Shown: positions 50,120 through 62,722, numbered from the stretch's first letter. The stretch is 64,000 bases of DNA from Epiperipatus broadwayi (GCA_028023455.1 JAQFVV010012441.1:1177911-1241910); one strand, 5' to 3'. The notes: generated by a model not told the origin, from the sequence alone. Program-made: numbers and translations.

Positions 50120-51405
50120 CTTATGCCTGCTATTAATCAGAAATAGATTTGAACCTTAGATAATAAATACTGCAGATAGATGTACTGACTATTGTAAGTT
50201 GAGAGCTTAGAAAAATGATAGTAAGTTCAAAATAGATTTTCTATAGCAGTGAGATTTTAAACTGCAATATGAAACACCGGCAAACTTAATAGTGGAGATA
50301 AATGGTATTTTGAAGAATAAAGAATTCTCAGCTTCTGTCACCTTCTTAAAAACATTATTCATTAGACTAGTTATTAACTTCTATTTAATAAAAATTATAG
50401 TTTTTCCCTTATTATCCAACTAACTAATCACTGGTTAACTAGTTAAATTGACCACAAAATAGCTGCCTAAAAATACTCATTTCAAATTATTTACTCTTAA
50501 AAAAGATTTTGTTTCACTAGTGCAAAAAATATTACACACAGATATAATCATCAAATCATAAATATTTGAATGCTTCATTTTCAAATGCTTATGAAACATT
50601 AAAATGGCATAAGTGGTAATGCTAAACTTCAATATAAGAATCTTTAGCTATTGAATCCTTTAATACCACTGAAGTTAACAGTGTAAGCCTGCTATCAAGA
50701 CTTAAAACCATTCCTATACACCATTGCTAATACATAAATAAATAATTTGTTTTAAGTTAAATTTTGTTTTACACAAATAAAATTAGTGTTTCAACATTAT
50801 TTATGATGATAGAGTAATTTTGTAATTTTTACTTAGAAACAGCTTTTAGAAGTTTATAATTATCAACACAAAATTGTTACATTCAGAAGTATTATCAATG
50901 AGTTGATGATATAAAATTGAATAAGAATTTAGATGACAATAAAGTATCATTTATTAAAATTTTAAAGCTGTTGAATGCTTTGGAAATGTGATAGAATGTC
51001 AATAGATCTAATGTTTTTTGGTTGCTAACTAAGATAAAGAAGGTTTATCATATTTTATTGACTTACTGACTCAGAAATTTGCCTTGGAATATCGCTATGT
51101 GACATATTTTAATTAGCCATACACAATATATTAAAGCTAGATAATATTTTCATCTATTATAATTATGACTACTATTTATAAGAATGTTAACTAGGGATTT
51201 TGTGGATTTTGATTATCAGTCTATTAGATGATATTGTTCAAATATTTACCAAATGAAAACTTTGAAACATGGCTAATTTTTGTGGTATCATTAGAATTTT
51301 TACACTATTAGAAATAATTTGAACTATTTACTATATTTTTTTTGTTACTTTATATATATTTATTTAAACATATATGCTCAAATCACCACTCCACAAATGT
51401 ATTCA
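50120..51405. other. AT-rich intron sequence with no feature
   Basis: No repeat partner, motif or frame could be supported. Confidence 0.35.
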
Positions 51406-51412
51406 GAATAGG

Positions 51413-51890
51413 GATTAGCAGGCTCTTTATATATTACATATTGGTAATGCAAGCTATATAGGTCATGTGACTGATTTTTATTCATATTATAATTTTTCTA
51501 TTAGGGCTTTGGCTATATTAAATTGCTAAGCCTACTAATATATGAAATCACTGAATTTAGTTCAGGCCCATATAGTTACTTTAGTTAAAGAGCTGAATTT
51601 GAAGACATGTAGATGTCTGGAGATTTAGATCTTTTTTTTAATATTTAAGAATTAGATAAATGTTTGGCTTGAGTTAATATTTTGAATCTAATGTCCTAGC
51701 TCCTCACTGATGAGAGCCATAGCTCAAAACCCCATCATACATAAAGGTTTCAGGTATTTTCTCTTGTAGCATTTATCATAAAAAATAAAATTAATAAGCT
51801 TGTTTAGAGCTGTTAGTAGGCTCTTTATATATTGCATATTGGTAATGCAAGCTATATAGATCATGTGACTGATTTTTACTTTTATATATA
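51413..51890 (+). repeat. Direct-repeat-flanked hammerhead unit (about 413-bp period)
   Basis: A block of about 68 bp beginning 'ttag-aggctctttatatatt' occurs at 51413-51480 and 51823-51890, with a decayed hammerhead between them. The downstream block lies about 121 bp after the ribozyme, as in the 14.6 kb copy (about 127 bp). The layout is that of about 1.2 units of a tandem ribozyme repeat. Confidence 0.65.
51700..51730 (+). ncRNA. Decayed hammerhead motif
   Basis: CTCCTCA, CTGATGA (51707-51713), and a perfect stem II GAGC/GCTC with loop CATA. The GAAA box is AAAA and the following CTAGTC/CTGGTC is lost. The stem II pair differs from the 14.6 kb copy (GACC/GGTC), a compensated change. Confidence 0.6.
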
Positions 51891-51899
51891 TATATATAT

Positions 51900-52640
51900 A
51901 TGAGCACAGACATTCACACGACCCACCACTCTCCACACTATCTCATAACACTGATACACTTGAACACATATGTTGAAAAGATAAATATTCACCAATATAC
52001 CTATTTCATGCTAAAACAGCAATCATCAGTTGGTCCAGATTACCATCTCTACACATATATGCTATAAGTGCTCAAAATATATTAAGATAGCCAAACCTCA
52101 TACTTTAATGGACAGGCTTCAATCTACTTCACACTCCAACTTTTCAACTGTCCATTCAATTGAAAATCTGATGATGGAATACTCAAAGGCCACCCTGAGG
52201 CCGAGATTCTCATCATATTCATGTTGACCTAAGGTCAGTCTGACCCCTCATGTACAGGACATAATCTATTTAATACACATACAAGGGATGGGCAGACATC
52301 TCTACTATGTAATAACTGAAACACACAGGCTTATTATATACCTGTGTCTATATATATGTGTATAGAGGGTATATGAGCACAGACTTTCACACGACCCATC
52401 ACTCTCCACACTATCTCATACCACCGATACACATGAACACATATATGTTGAAAAAATAAATAATCACCAATATACGTATTTTATGCCAAACCAGCAATCA
52501 TCAGATGGTCCAGATTACCATCTCTACACAATTGGACGGACAGTTGAAGAGTAAGAGTATGGAGTAGATTGAAGCCTGTCCATTAAAGTATGATGTTTGG
52601 CTATCTTAATATATTTCTGAGCACTTATAGCATATTGTAA
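51900..52640. repeat. Direct plus inverted repeat block
   Basis: 51901-52055 recurs directly at 52375-52535 (landmarks 'gagcacagac', 'acacgaccca', 'actctccacactatctcata', 'gtccagattaccatctctac'). 52060-52160 recurs inverted at 52540-52640 ('gtgctcaaaatatatt' against 'atatatttctgagcac'). It looks like a foldback element with a duplicated arm. Confidence 0.75.
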
Positions 52641-52719
52641 AATGTTATCGAACTTGGCAGCTAGAGGGCAGTTCAATTATTATTTAAATAGATTTGTAAA
52701 ATTTTTACATGTCGTTATA

Positions 52720-53055
52720 GTTATATATATATAATAATGTTCAAAGTTAAATGGGTTTCTAAGTATTCATTAAAATCACTCAACACTTAAACAATCCCAA
52801 TATCAATAAACAATCAACAATCTCAATCTATTGTCAAGGAAACCTTTTAATTGTTGACTAATTTTAATGATTACTTAGAAACTCATTTAGTCTTGAGCAT
52901 TATTACATTTATTATTTATGTAATACTTTGGGTGCAATTTGGAGGAATTCCACCTTTATTGTTAAAAAGAGTTTGTCTTGACAATAGGTTGAGATCATAG
53001 ATTGTTATTGATATTGTCATTGTTTAAGTGTGACTGATTTTAATAATATATATAT
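52720..53055. repeat. Imperfect palindrome pair
   Basis: 'ggtttctaagtattcattaaaat' pairs with 'attttaatgattacttagaaact', and 'aaaatcactcaacacttaaac' with 'gtttaagtgtgactgatttta'. The intervening 'caatctattgtcaagga' pairs with 'cttgacaataggttgag'. It is probably an inverted-repeat mobile element that has lost part of one arm. Confidence 0.65.
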
Positions 53056-53059
53056 TGTT

Positions 53060-56000
53060 TTGGCATATCTAATTTTTAATTTGGGGAAATGAGATCATTG
53101 ATTAAAAGGCAATGTTTAAGACCTTCAGGAATTTATTATAAACAATAGAGTGGGCACAATTATAGACCCAACTACTACATGATAACAAACAAACAGTTTT
53201 ACTTTTGGTAGTATTGGTTTGCGATATTTAAAAATAAAAATTCTGATCTTTATGTAAGGTGCAAAACATTTAGATCAACTTATGCCCATTTCTGTATTAG
53301 TGAGATGATATTATCCTGATACAATTCACTCAGATGTATTTTATTAATGGTTTGAGAAGATGTTTGGTGAAAATATAAATAACCAGCCAATTTTAAATTC
53401 AAGTTGTGGACTTAGAAGAGTGGCTGCATCTCACTATATTGTATATTTAAACGTCCAGCACTGATGTTAAGCTTGATAAAAATTGACTCGATAATAAATC
53501 AAAAATAGGTGATTTTCTAAATGATTAATTTACTGAAAAAAAGAAGACATTTTTAATCCAGTAACTAACTATTGCCATAGAAAATTTTTAAAATATTTTA
53601 AGCTGAATCAGTATAATTTAGAAAGTTATTCGAAATATTTATTGTACTAATAGATCAATTCCACAAAAAATCAATAAAATCCTTTAGATCACGATTGAAA
53701 TGAGAAAGGTAGAATCCATTAGTAATAACTTCCAGATATCTATGATTAAATCAGTATAAAGAAAAGTAATAATAAAGTCTAAGGAAAGTCCTGAGATGAC
53801 GAACAATAGTTCTTTAAGGTTATGTTATGTTACAAAAAAAATTAACAGCGAAAGTAAATAAAAAATCATATGTGGGGAACAAAATCTTATGTTATATAGT
53901 AATTAATAATGACAAATTTGAAAGTTGATCCAAGTCAGTACGGTTAAACATATAGTCAGTAAGTTACTTTATATACTCATCACAATCTCTTACATTAATC
54001 AATTTGGACATGCTGGTTCAGCTTTTTCCACTGATGATAAAAATAACATAAGTAATATAATGTTATTAAACTTTATTAGAATATTTGAAATTTTTTTTTA
54101 TTTTTGATCTATATAAGCAATTGTGTCGATTTTATTTTAATTAATAGTAAGATTTTATTTGTACTTTTCTTGAGTAAAGGGAAGAAAAAACACCTATCTC
54201 ATTATTAACATAATTGGTCTAACATTTTATTTATACTTTATTTCAATCTATGAATGGTTTATTTTAATCTATGGATTTAGTAAAGTCTGTTTTTGTTATT
54301 GAATAGTGAACTGTGATGCAGATATCTCTCCAAAGCCTTTTGCAAAAGACAGACAAGTTAAAGATAAAGCTCATTGGACTAAGCGATTTCTATTCTTTAA
54401 CTAAAACGAGTTAAATAGCCACTTACAGACTAATATTATGTGTGGTTTTTAGAGTCATCTACTGGCTGAAATTTGAAAAAGAAATCCCAAAAATAAATAT
54501 TTAAATGAAATTTCAGATGTGGACTGAAATTTCAGATGTGGACTTGATAGGTTCACTATAATATGCACATAATCATTCAACATAGATGCCAAGATTTGAG
54601 CAAACTTATCTGTAAGATAAAATAAAAAGATAACCCATTAATATAAACCTGAAGTAATTAAATCTTAAATTGATATTAGTGAAGAACAGTCATTGATGTG
54701 AGACATATAGATTCTGACCTATTTAATCGATAATGAAAGAATTACAAGGGTTAAGATTGAATATTTTTTGGTAAGATAAATTAAAAGAATTTATCTCAGC
54801 TAGTAGGATTTTAGGTAGCTTAAATGCAGAATAAAGATGAGAGGTCAAGATGAGTGATTCTCATATTAGACGGTGGAGAGGACTTTATGGCTAAATATTA
54901 TTAAGAAACAAGATTATTTCAGAAGTTTTGGTCACATTCGAGTTTATATCAAACAAATAAAAAAGAAAGTGAAAATCACTAAGAAAATGAAAATTACTTT
55001 GCATATTAGACAAAGATGAGGAAGATAATGTTTTAATGATGTATAGTACTGATAAGACTGGAATTGATCTGAGGATGTGGAAACTATAGCATTGCCCTCT
55101 AGTTTTCACTGAGTAGATATCCCTGAAGTAGACTAAAAGAATTGCTTTTGTTAAAAGTAAACTGAAAAAAAAATCATGTGATATACATAGGTATTAACCC
55201 ATAAAGTAATGATTTTGTTGACAGCAAATCATTGATGTAGTTGTACATAGATTACACATTTCAATGATAGAGTTGTTCACAGTTTGTTACAAATATGTAT
55301 TAACATGATGATATTATTCTTTATTTTACTCCTTTTAATAATAACCATGTTTGTTAACTACCAATTGGTGAGATTTATTTTTGTTTTAGCTTTTAGATAA
55401 AAATAATTTAATACTCATTGACAAACTGTTATATAGATGGATTGACTATTGGCTAAAGGATAACCATAGCTTCCATGTCAATAAAAATGTATAATCTCCC
55501 TTCCACGTAATGAGACTTGTAATATATTTGCAACTATTTTCTATTTTATTTTTATAATGAATCCATTCTTCAGCAGTTTTTTTTAAAATGATTGTTTCAA
55601 TTGTAGAGAGAAAATTTTTTTGATGGGTTTTTAAAGATCGCTTGACAGAATAGCATATATCCATTATCTGACCAATAGTAAATAGCTAACTGAGTTGGTC
55701 ATGAACTGTATGACTAAAATAAAATAACTTTGTGATTTAAAAAATTGCAATGTTAATTTGAACCACATAACATGTAGTAGCGTGTATCATATACCATAGA
55801 CTTAAAAGGCTTACAACACTCTGAAATACTAGATATTACCCATACCTATATTAACAACCCCTAACACTACTTAGCTTTAATCTGAAAAGAATCGGAACAT
55901 TCAACCTACTACCTTCCAGATAATAGTCAAATATGTTTAAAAATACATATATACAAGCAACAAAGATTACAAATTATAAAATTATTATATAAAAGCCTTT

Positions 56001-56170
56001 TTCGGCAAATTATGTTTTTTTGCCCTTTTCAATATGTCTCCACGATTTAAAGCACATACAGCGACATCTATATAAACACATGAGAGAAGATAAATAAACA
56101 AATGGATATCTGACATGATCTATTATGTGATTTTTTTACCCCCTCAATTCTACTACAAAATTACTCTGTT
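53060..56170. other. AT-rich intron sequence with no supported feature
   Basis: This belongs to the gene C intron. Only short chance frames were seen. Two adjacent copies of 'gaaatttcagatgtggact' sit at about 54506-54543. Confidence 0.35.
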
Positions 56171-56205
56171 ATATATATTGAATGGATATAAACCACATAT
56201 ATTAA

Positions 56206-56577
56206 TTAATTAACTATCCATTCTTTATCCATTAACCACTTATTATTTAACTTAATGGATGTTTTGTATATATTCATACAGTTGTTTTTATTATACATGA
56301 TGTAGTTTGTTTCATATATTTTACGTCTATTAACATTTTTAATGTAATCAAGAACACTTATATTATCAATACAATTTATTTTATGTCCATACTGCAAATA
56401 ATGAACATATAATGCAGATCTATCATCTTTCCTAGCAATAGCATCATTGTGTTCTTTAGCTCTTTCTCCCAATTGCTTTGATGTCTGGCCATAGTAAATC
56501 ATATTACAAAAATTACATCTAATTTTATAAACCATTCCTCTCTTATATTTTATATCATCTTCCAGATAATTAAAAGA
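56206..56577 (-). CDS. GIY-YIG endonuclease domain of a Penelope-like element
   Basis: The open frame runs from just after a TAG (56580) to TAA at 56206: 'TSFNYLEDDIKYKRG', 'MVYKIRCNFCNMIYYGQTSK', 'QLGERAKEHNDAIARKD'. Visible GIY-YIG features are the first Tyr (VY), YYG in place of YIG, Ser/Gln after it, the catalytic-type Arg (GER) and the EH pair. A CxxC sits between the two Tyr motifs, as in PLE endonucleases. The C-terminus ('YETNYIMYNKNNC') keeps the E/N-containing part. About 124 codons with no stop or frameshift: the least decayed PLE remnant here. No reverse transcriptase lies upstream, so it is probably a truncated insert in the gene C intron, about 130 bp downstream of its signal exon. 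Confidence 0.65.
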   Translation of the reverse strand, partial: SFNYLEDDIKYKRGMVYKIRCNFCNMIYYGQTSKQLGERAKEHNDAIARKDDRSALYVHYLQYGHKINCIDNISVLDYIKNVNRRKIYETNYIMYNKNNCMNIYKTSIKLNNKWLMDKEWIVN

Positions 56578-56705
56578 AGTCTACTTTTACGAGTATTTAA
56601 AATTTCGTGTTGAGAATGTGGAAAATAAATGTAAACATTTTGTGAGTAAATACAAATACAATTTTTTAAAATTAAAACTAGATCAAACAATATAAAATCA
56701 TTTAC

Positions 56706-56773
56706 CATCTTGGGCTTCAGTTAGGATGCATATCGCTATGATTAAGAAAATGGCAATCAGTAATTTGTTCATT
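56706..56773 (-). CDS. Gene C, signal-peptide exon
   Basis: ATG at 56772-56770 opens 22 codons, MNKLLIAIFLIIAIC then ILTEAQD, a clear signal peptide with likely cleavage after EA. The exon ends with one G at 56706, before donor GTAAAT. A strong acceptor (TTTATTTTCAG, ending 56774) lies one base before the ATG, as in gene A. The 22 codons plus one base and the phase-1 donor match gene A exactly. In phase it joins the exon at 46530 about 10.2 kb away, giving Asp at the junction. The intron holds PLE, LINE, foldback and hammerhead repeats. No other member of the gene C family was found between the two exons, which supports the pairing; splicing is inferred. Confidence 0.72.
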
Positions 56774-57002
56774 CTGAAAATAAATAAAAACCATAAATAT
56801 TTATAAAATATAGATAATTGTGAGTTTTAATACATTTTTTTTTATTTTGTATAAATTTAAGTCTTTACGCGACCACGATATTATTAAAAGTGAAAAACTC
56901 AATCATTTATTAAATCAGTGCTTAAAAATTTGGCTTTTAGTTGAGATAGAGGTCACTACTATCTAACATTAAATATGGGAAAACTTAGAGTCAGGAATGA
57001 AA

Positions 57003-57105
57003 AATTAAGTGGCTATCAGGTTTATCTGGGAATAATTGCTCAGATATTCTTGACTTCGTTTAAGGAGAAGCCACAGTACATCACATCACATCACATCACT
57101 TCGAT
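57003..57105. repeat. Dispersed repeat, partner of 1-110
   Basis: Shares the 'caggtttatctgg'-type start, the 'gagaagccac-gtacatcacatc' part and the CATCA run with the first bases of the window. Confidence 0.5.
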
Positions 57106-57709
57106 TCTATCATCCAGAACCTTTATTTTTTCATAATGTTTCTCATCCATAGATCACTATGCAAATAATTACTTTTTTATTTATTCCCATGGGTTTAAAA
57201 TTTTTGTAGCAATCGATCATGAAGGATATTGAATAATAAAAGGTCAACCATTTTATCTGCCTATAGTCATGGGAAAAGTAATCTATACTAGTAAGTGAAG
57301 TTCTTGTTTTTCAATGGAGTGAATAATATTATGAAAATTATTAACCTTTATAACTTAATTTATATTTCTGTAGACTATATTTTTGAATGTGAATAATATA
57401 ATTATGGCCATTTTTTAGTTTATCTCAGTATATTTGTTAAATCAATAAATAATAATAAATTAAAAATAATCAAATAGTAAATTGGTTTGGATGTGATAGT
57501 TCAAGCACCAAAGGTAACAGATTAAAATTTAATCCAGGAAACTTAAATTTCAAAACCATCATCCTACTTTGCACAAAATAACATAGAGCAAAAATCTTTC
57601 TGTATTTAATTTGGAAATACTTTTATGCTAATATTATTAGAATAGCAGAGTAAGCACCAACAGTTAGTTACAAATGAGAAGCCATTCCAAATCCACAAAA
57701 GAAAAAATA

Positions 57710-58240
57710 CTCTACATTAATGACTTATATCTCATTGGGTTCAAATACAGGTCACTCACTAAAATTATCCAATAAATTCTACAACAAAACCAGAATGCAA
57801 CTCCTCCATTGGTATGTAAGCCATATATATTGCTCCTTTATATCTCTAAAGTCCCCAGAAACATAAACAAAATATGTTAGAATCATACAGAGTCAGCTTT
57901 TGCACCACACTCTCTAAAAATAGGTTAAGCAATAACTCCAAAGATAAATTTTCCACTGAAAATACCTTACATCATTTACAAGAGTATCTGCCCTCAAGCC
58001 AGATGTAATGCAGTCTACTATGGAGAATCATGCACCAGCCTTGTAACAAGATTGTCCCAACATCAATATCTCTACAAAAGAGCCAAAAGCTATTCAGAAC
58101 CCAAATCCATACTTCTGGAACTTCAAAACATACTTGGCCATATCTTTGCACCAAGAATGAAATAAAGCACAAGATAAAGGAGGCATGGTACATTGCCAAT
58201 AACTTGAACTCCACAAATAAAAAGGAATGCAGCTTTCTCT
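57710..58240 (+). pseudogene. Penelope-like element C-terminal remnant, copy 2
   Basis: Pieces in several frames: 'FKYRSLTKII', 'ISLKSPRNINKIC', and then 'RCNAVYYGESCTSLVTRLSQ', which is the GIY-YIG Y...CNAVY.GE..SL.TRL pattern with the catalytic-type Arg, then 'QYLYKRAKSYSEPKS'. It shows more of the domain than the copy at 2558. Frameshifts and stops remain. Confidence 0.7.
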
Positions 58241-58707
58241 TTTTTAAAAAGTGACTACCTAATTTCTTTACATACATAAATTTACATCTTATTTATATCC
58301 AATACCCTCTGTTCCACTTCTCATTGCTATGAATATGATATCATAACCAAGATATTGAAAGTGTTTATTTTATATACATCTACATTGAAGTTTTTCTTAT
58401 TTAGTACTTTTAGTGCTTAGAATTTAATAAAAATTATATTTGTAAAGAGTACTACATTTTGATTTTTGCTTATACTATATTAATTTTATCTATTGAAACT
58501 TGTGTTTAATATGTTTTTGCTTTTTATTTTAAAGTTAGGGTTGTATTCAAATGCTAGACTCTTTAGAATTATAGTGAAATGTATATATACAAAAGTGTTA
58601 TCAATAGATTAGAAATAGACTTCAGTAAGTCTGCCTTTCTTTTTATTTGAAATTCTTGTTAATTAAATAAAAAGACTTTATGCTAATGCACTGAAAAATG
58701 GCTTCCA

Positions 58708-59121
58708 ATGGAAATAAAAAAAATTAATTTATCTATAGAAAATATTGCTAAATTTTTAAATATAGACAATGAGCAGGAAAATTGTAGTAATATTTCAATT
58801 CAGAATATTCATGACAATTAAAAAGTGAATGCTGAGAATTCCATAACCACCTTTGAGAAATTTAATATTTCTGAACCTGTAGCCATTTTTAAATGTTTTC
58901 ATAAGATCCACAATGATAAAATAATCATTATTGCTAATACTGATCTCAATGTCTCCATCTTGAAGTTTCCCACAGATGAATTCTGTGACTTTTTAATAGA
59001 AAAAAAACTTTGGAGAATAATCTACAAAATTCTAGATCATTCTAATAATCGATATATTGTCACAGAATTTCATAATGTTGTTTTAAAGCAAATATTTTTA
59101 AAAATACAAATTTTTAGATAA
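58708..59121 (+). pseudogene. LINE ORF1 N-terminal fragment, copy 2
   Basis: ATG 58708 starts 'MEIKKINLSIENIAKFLNID', interrupted by one TAA (same place as in copy 1), then an open 97-residue stretch 'NAENSITTFEKFNISEPVA', 'IFKCFHKIHNDKIIIIAN', 'DHSNNRYIVTEFHNVVLKQI', to a stop at 59119-59121. It corresponds to 3600-4010 and carries fewer breaks, but lacks the zinc-knuckle part because the block ends here. The product is unassigned beyond LINE ORF1. Confidence 0.6.
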
Positions 59122-59295
59122 TAAAATTGTACAAAAAAATATAGGTTTAAAATTTATATCTGTGCTGAAAACAATCTCCAATTTAGTAAATGTTAGTGAT
59201 GATCATTAAGATATTTATCTGAAGTGGATGATGGCAAAGAATGAGTGATAAATACTCTTTATATAATAAAGATATATGAGAGACCGTCACTTGGG

Positions 59296-59337
59296 CCAAC
59301 TGATGAATGCTAGTTTAACGTGAAATGCATCTTGGGG
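59296..59337 (+). ncRNA. Possible hammerhead ribozyme, family 3, copy B
   Basis: CTGATGA at 59300-59306, GAAA at 59322-59325, TGCATC, then TTGGGG. Stem III ATGCAT is self-complementary. Stem I pairs CCAA with TTGG. Stem II is about three pairs (ATG/CGT with one G-U). It is better formed than the copy at 21512. Confidence 0.42.
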
Positions 59338-60267
59338 ACCATTTGTCTTTTATTGTATCTTTGTTTATATGATTTTAAAAAAATGTGAAAAAGTGTTGAA
59401 GTTATGTAATATATTTATAAAATATTTTTATATTTGATATTGTTTACATATTGAATAATACTAAACTGTTAATGAAGAGTTGTGTGGATTCTAACTTTTC
59501 AACTCATTAGATTAATAATATATATTACTAATAATATTTAAAACACACAAATTATTTCAGTATGTTTACACATGTCATATTTTGAAACATAGTTCTATGC
59601 ATATAGTTTCTGGATGTTCAGATTAACATTATATATCATTTCGGCCGATCACACCAGCAAATAGTAGCCGCCATTGAAGCTGATATTACAGATGTGTTTC
59701 CAGCGAAACATTGATATCTCGCTGATATTAATATCAAAAGCAATTCCATACATGAAGAATTCTAAATATATTTTTTACATATTTTTTTGAGAAAATCTTT
59801 AATATATATTGTAACGTTAGAGAATAAATGAATGGATGGAATAAAAAATTATTAAAGAAATTTTTGGTAAAGATGTAATTTTTTTTCAGACATTTCATTA
59901 GTTTTTGTTTTAAAATGTTTCATCAGTTTCTGTTTTCAAAGTGTAACATGTACTGTTTTATTCCTTTGATGTCCATGATAACATCTGATGACATAAGTAT
60001 TATAAAACAGTAAATACGTGAATGTATACCAGTACTATTTTACAACTTTGGGAAACTCTTACTTATTTAATTAAAATGCTGATAATCCATAGTGTCTTAA
60101 AACAAGATATTAGTTTGCTTAAACGTTTCGAACATTAGCTAAGTAAAGGTTAATTCTTTAGGTTAATTTTGTTAATTGTAGCTGAGCAAACGTTTGACAA
60201 GTGAAACCAGATTTATAGGACTCACGAAGTGGCTGGATATGCTGTAGCATTTAAATGTACAATTAAA

Positions 60268-60812
<545 letters not shown>

Positions 60813-61379
60813 TTACTTACTTGCTCACTATCTGCATACCTATACTGAGGTATTTTTTTATATTTGAAATTTACTATAAATTCACAACAATTTTTATCTA
60901 AATATGACTTTTTATATATACTTATTTTTTGTTCACTTATATTTTTGAATAGACCAATATTTTTTTTGTATACACGAACTTTTTAATTAATGAATGAATT
61001 AATTAGTTAAAATTTTTTGCAATATTTTGATTTAGAAAGCCCAGTGTTTTTATAAAAATATAAGTAAGATAAATAAGTTTATTTACAATAGGTTAGCAAT
61101 GGAAGGATTAAATTTTCTAAAAAAAATCCGCTAACTTTTATCAGATGTCGAAATACCTGAATTTTCGGATAATTTTATTTTGCTTTAATTTTCTAATGCA
61201 AACCAAATTTCTGAATGAAATTTTAAAACAGTTGTGTAATGGGTGAGTGTATTATTAAATAACATATATAAGTGGAATAAACTTTCCTTCCAGCCATTTA
61301 CTATGATTAAACAGTATTGTGTCGATAAATTTTTAAATAAACCATCAATTATTGACAATACTAAAAATGCAGTGTGATT

Positions 61380-61632
61380 TTATTTAAGGGCCACATGTTT
61401 AAGTCAGCTTATAACTTGCAGAGAGGTCGAATAATATATATCACAGCGCAGAGAAAACATCTCATTTTTAATGTATTTGCAAAATTGAACGCTATTATGA
61501 TACTGAACCATATTAAACTAATGTGATTCAATATCGTTAAAAATGAGTTGCTTTCTCTGACGTGGAATATATAATTCAAACCTCTGCAAATTATAAACTG
61601 ATTAAAAAATCTGGTCCAGCTTTCAAATAAGA
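61380..61632. repeat. Inverted-repeat element, copy B
   Basis: Same structure as 23941-24196, with scattered substitutions. Confidence 0.8.
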
Positions 61633-61936
61633 TCGCTTATTTTCAACACTATCAATGTGTGCTGAGGTTTATTTAATAGTAGGCTTTAAGAATGGACGAA
61701 TCCCATTCTTTTAAAACTTTTATTGACTTAGAGTGCTGATGGGTAGTTGTTATCCCATTACACTATGAGAATATTTCAAATAGGATATTATTTATTTGAT
61801 TTTGTATCAAAAGTGATGGGGGGGGGGGCATTGGCAATTTGAATATACATAAATACTTTCTATATAAAATTAGATTTATCATTAATATTGATAATATAAT
61901 TATTTTTAATCAGAAACATACATTGTTTTTTTGTAG

Positions 61937-62451
61937 ATGAAATAGATGAAGATCACATTACTGAAAAACGACATGGAGGGTATGGTGGTCACCATAAAAG
62001 ACCTCATGGTCCTCACAGACATCCAAACTGGGGGAAGCATTATTATCCAGGACCCCATAGATATCCACCACCTGGTCCTTATACACCTCCACCACCAGGT
62101 TATTATCCATCTCCATCACCAGGTTATTATAGACCTCCTCCTCCTGAATCATATCAATACCCTCCATATTATTATCCATATCCTTTCCCACTTTATTACT
62201 CACCATCAACTTCTACTTCTACTACACCTACTACTCCAACCACACCTACCACTACTTCAACAACACCACTACTACTCCAAAAACACCCACAACTACCCCA
62301 ACAACACCCACAACCACTCCAACAACAAAAAAAATTAGTGAAATATTTCCACTTCCTAAAGATAAAATTGCTTTGGAGTGTCATGGTGTATATGAAATTC
62401 CATGTAGGGTATGTTTACACACATATATTGAACATATTAATCGTAGAATAA
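61937..62451 (+). pseudogene. Gene B, truncated and frameshifted copy of the main exon
   Basis: The acceptor TTTTTTTGTAG ends at 61936. The first 14 codons match gene A (EIDEDHITEKRHGG) with one change, and HHKRPHGPHRHPNWGK is kept. The Pro/Tyr part is shorter by one PPPPPG unit and differs at many residues. One C is missing at about 62267, in the Thr-rich tail, so the native frame shifts to a Gln/His/Pro reading and stops at 62449-62451. The Thr/Pro frame itself stays open and runs into PLE endonuclease sequence, ending at 62577-62579. No signal exon lies upstream in the duplicated block, so it is probably not expressed as a secreted protein unless another 5' exon is used. Confidence 0.8.
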
Positions 62452-62722
62452 ATATTAGAAAGGAAGAACACATTCTGGCAGTCAGAGACAAATCCAATTC
62501 ATCAGCTATTTATTCTCATATAAAATTAACTAATCATGATATCAATTTTGAAAAAAACAAATATTTTAGCAAAAATTGAACAATATGACCAGAGATTGCT
62601 AAGAGAAACTATAGAGATTTTTAAAAGGCCCAAAAGCATAAATGAAAGATGTGAATTACAAAAGATTAGCAACATTTGGAAGAAGCTATTGGAAGAGAAA
62701 ATAAATTTTAAAACTTCTTAAC
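62330..62722 (+). pseudogene. Penelope-like element C-terminus fused to gene B tail
   Basis: From about 62334 the frame reads 'ISEIFPLPKDKIALECHGVY', 'EIPCRVCLHTYIEHINRRIN', 'RKEEHILAVRDKSNSSAIY', 'SHIKLTNHDINFEK', a GIY-YIG domain: GVY, Y-I (Gly of YIG replaced by Glu), R.N.RKEEH, SSA, H. It stops at 62579. An overlapping frame (62536-62721) gives the usual PLE C-terminus 'LAKIEQYDQRLLRETIEIFK' and 'KISNIWKKLLEE'. It replaces the 3' end that gene A still has. A hammerhead-like motif follows at 62805. Confidence 0.78.

Larger units (their letters stand above)
57690..59129 (+). repeat. Second copy of the PLE-LINE block of 2558-4010
   Basis: The order of PLE remnant, PLE arm, spacer and LINE ORF1 start is the same as at 2558-4010, including the noncoding spacer ('agttagggttgt', 'caatagattanaaatagact'). 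It ends abruptly at the join to the gene A-type intron at 59129/59130, where 'ataaaattgtac' meets 'acaaaaaaatatagg'. Confidence 0.85.
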
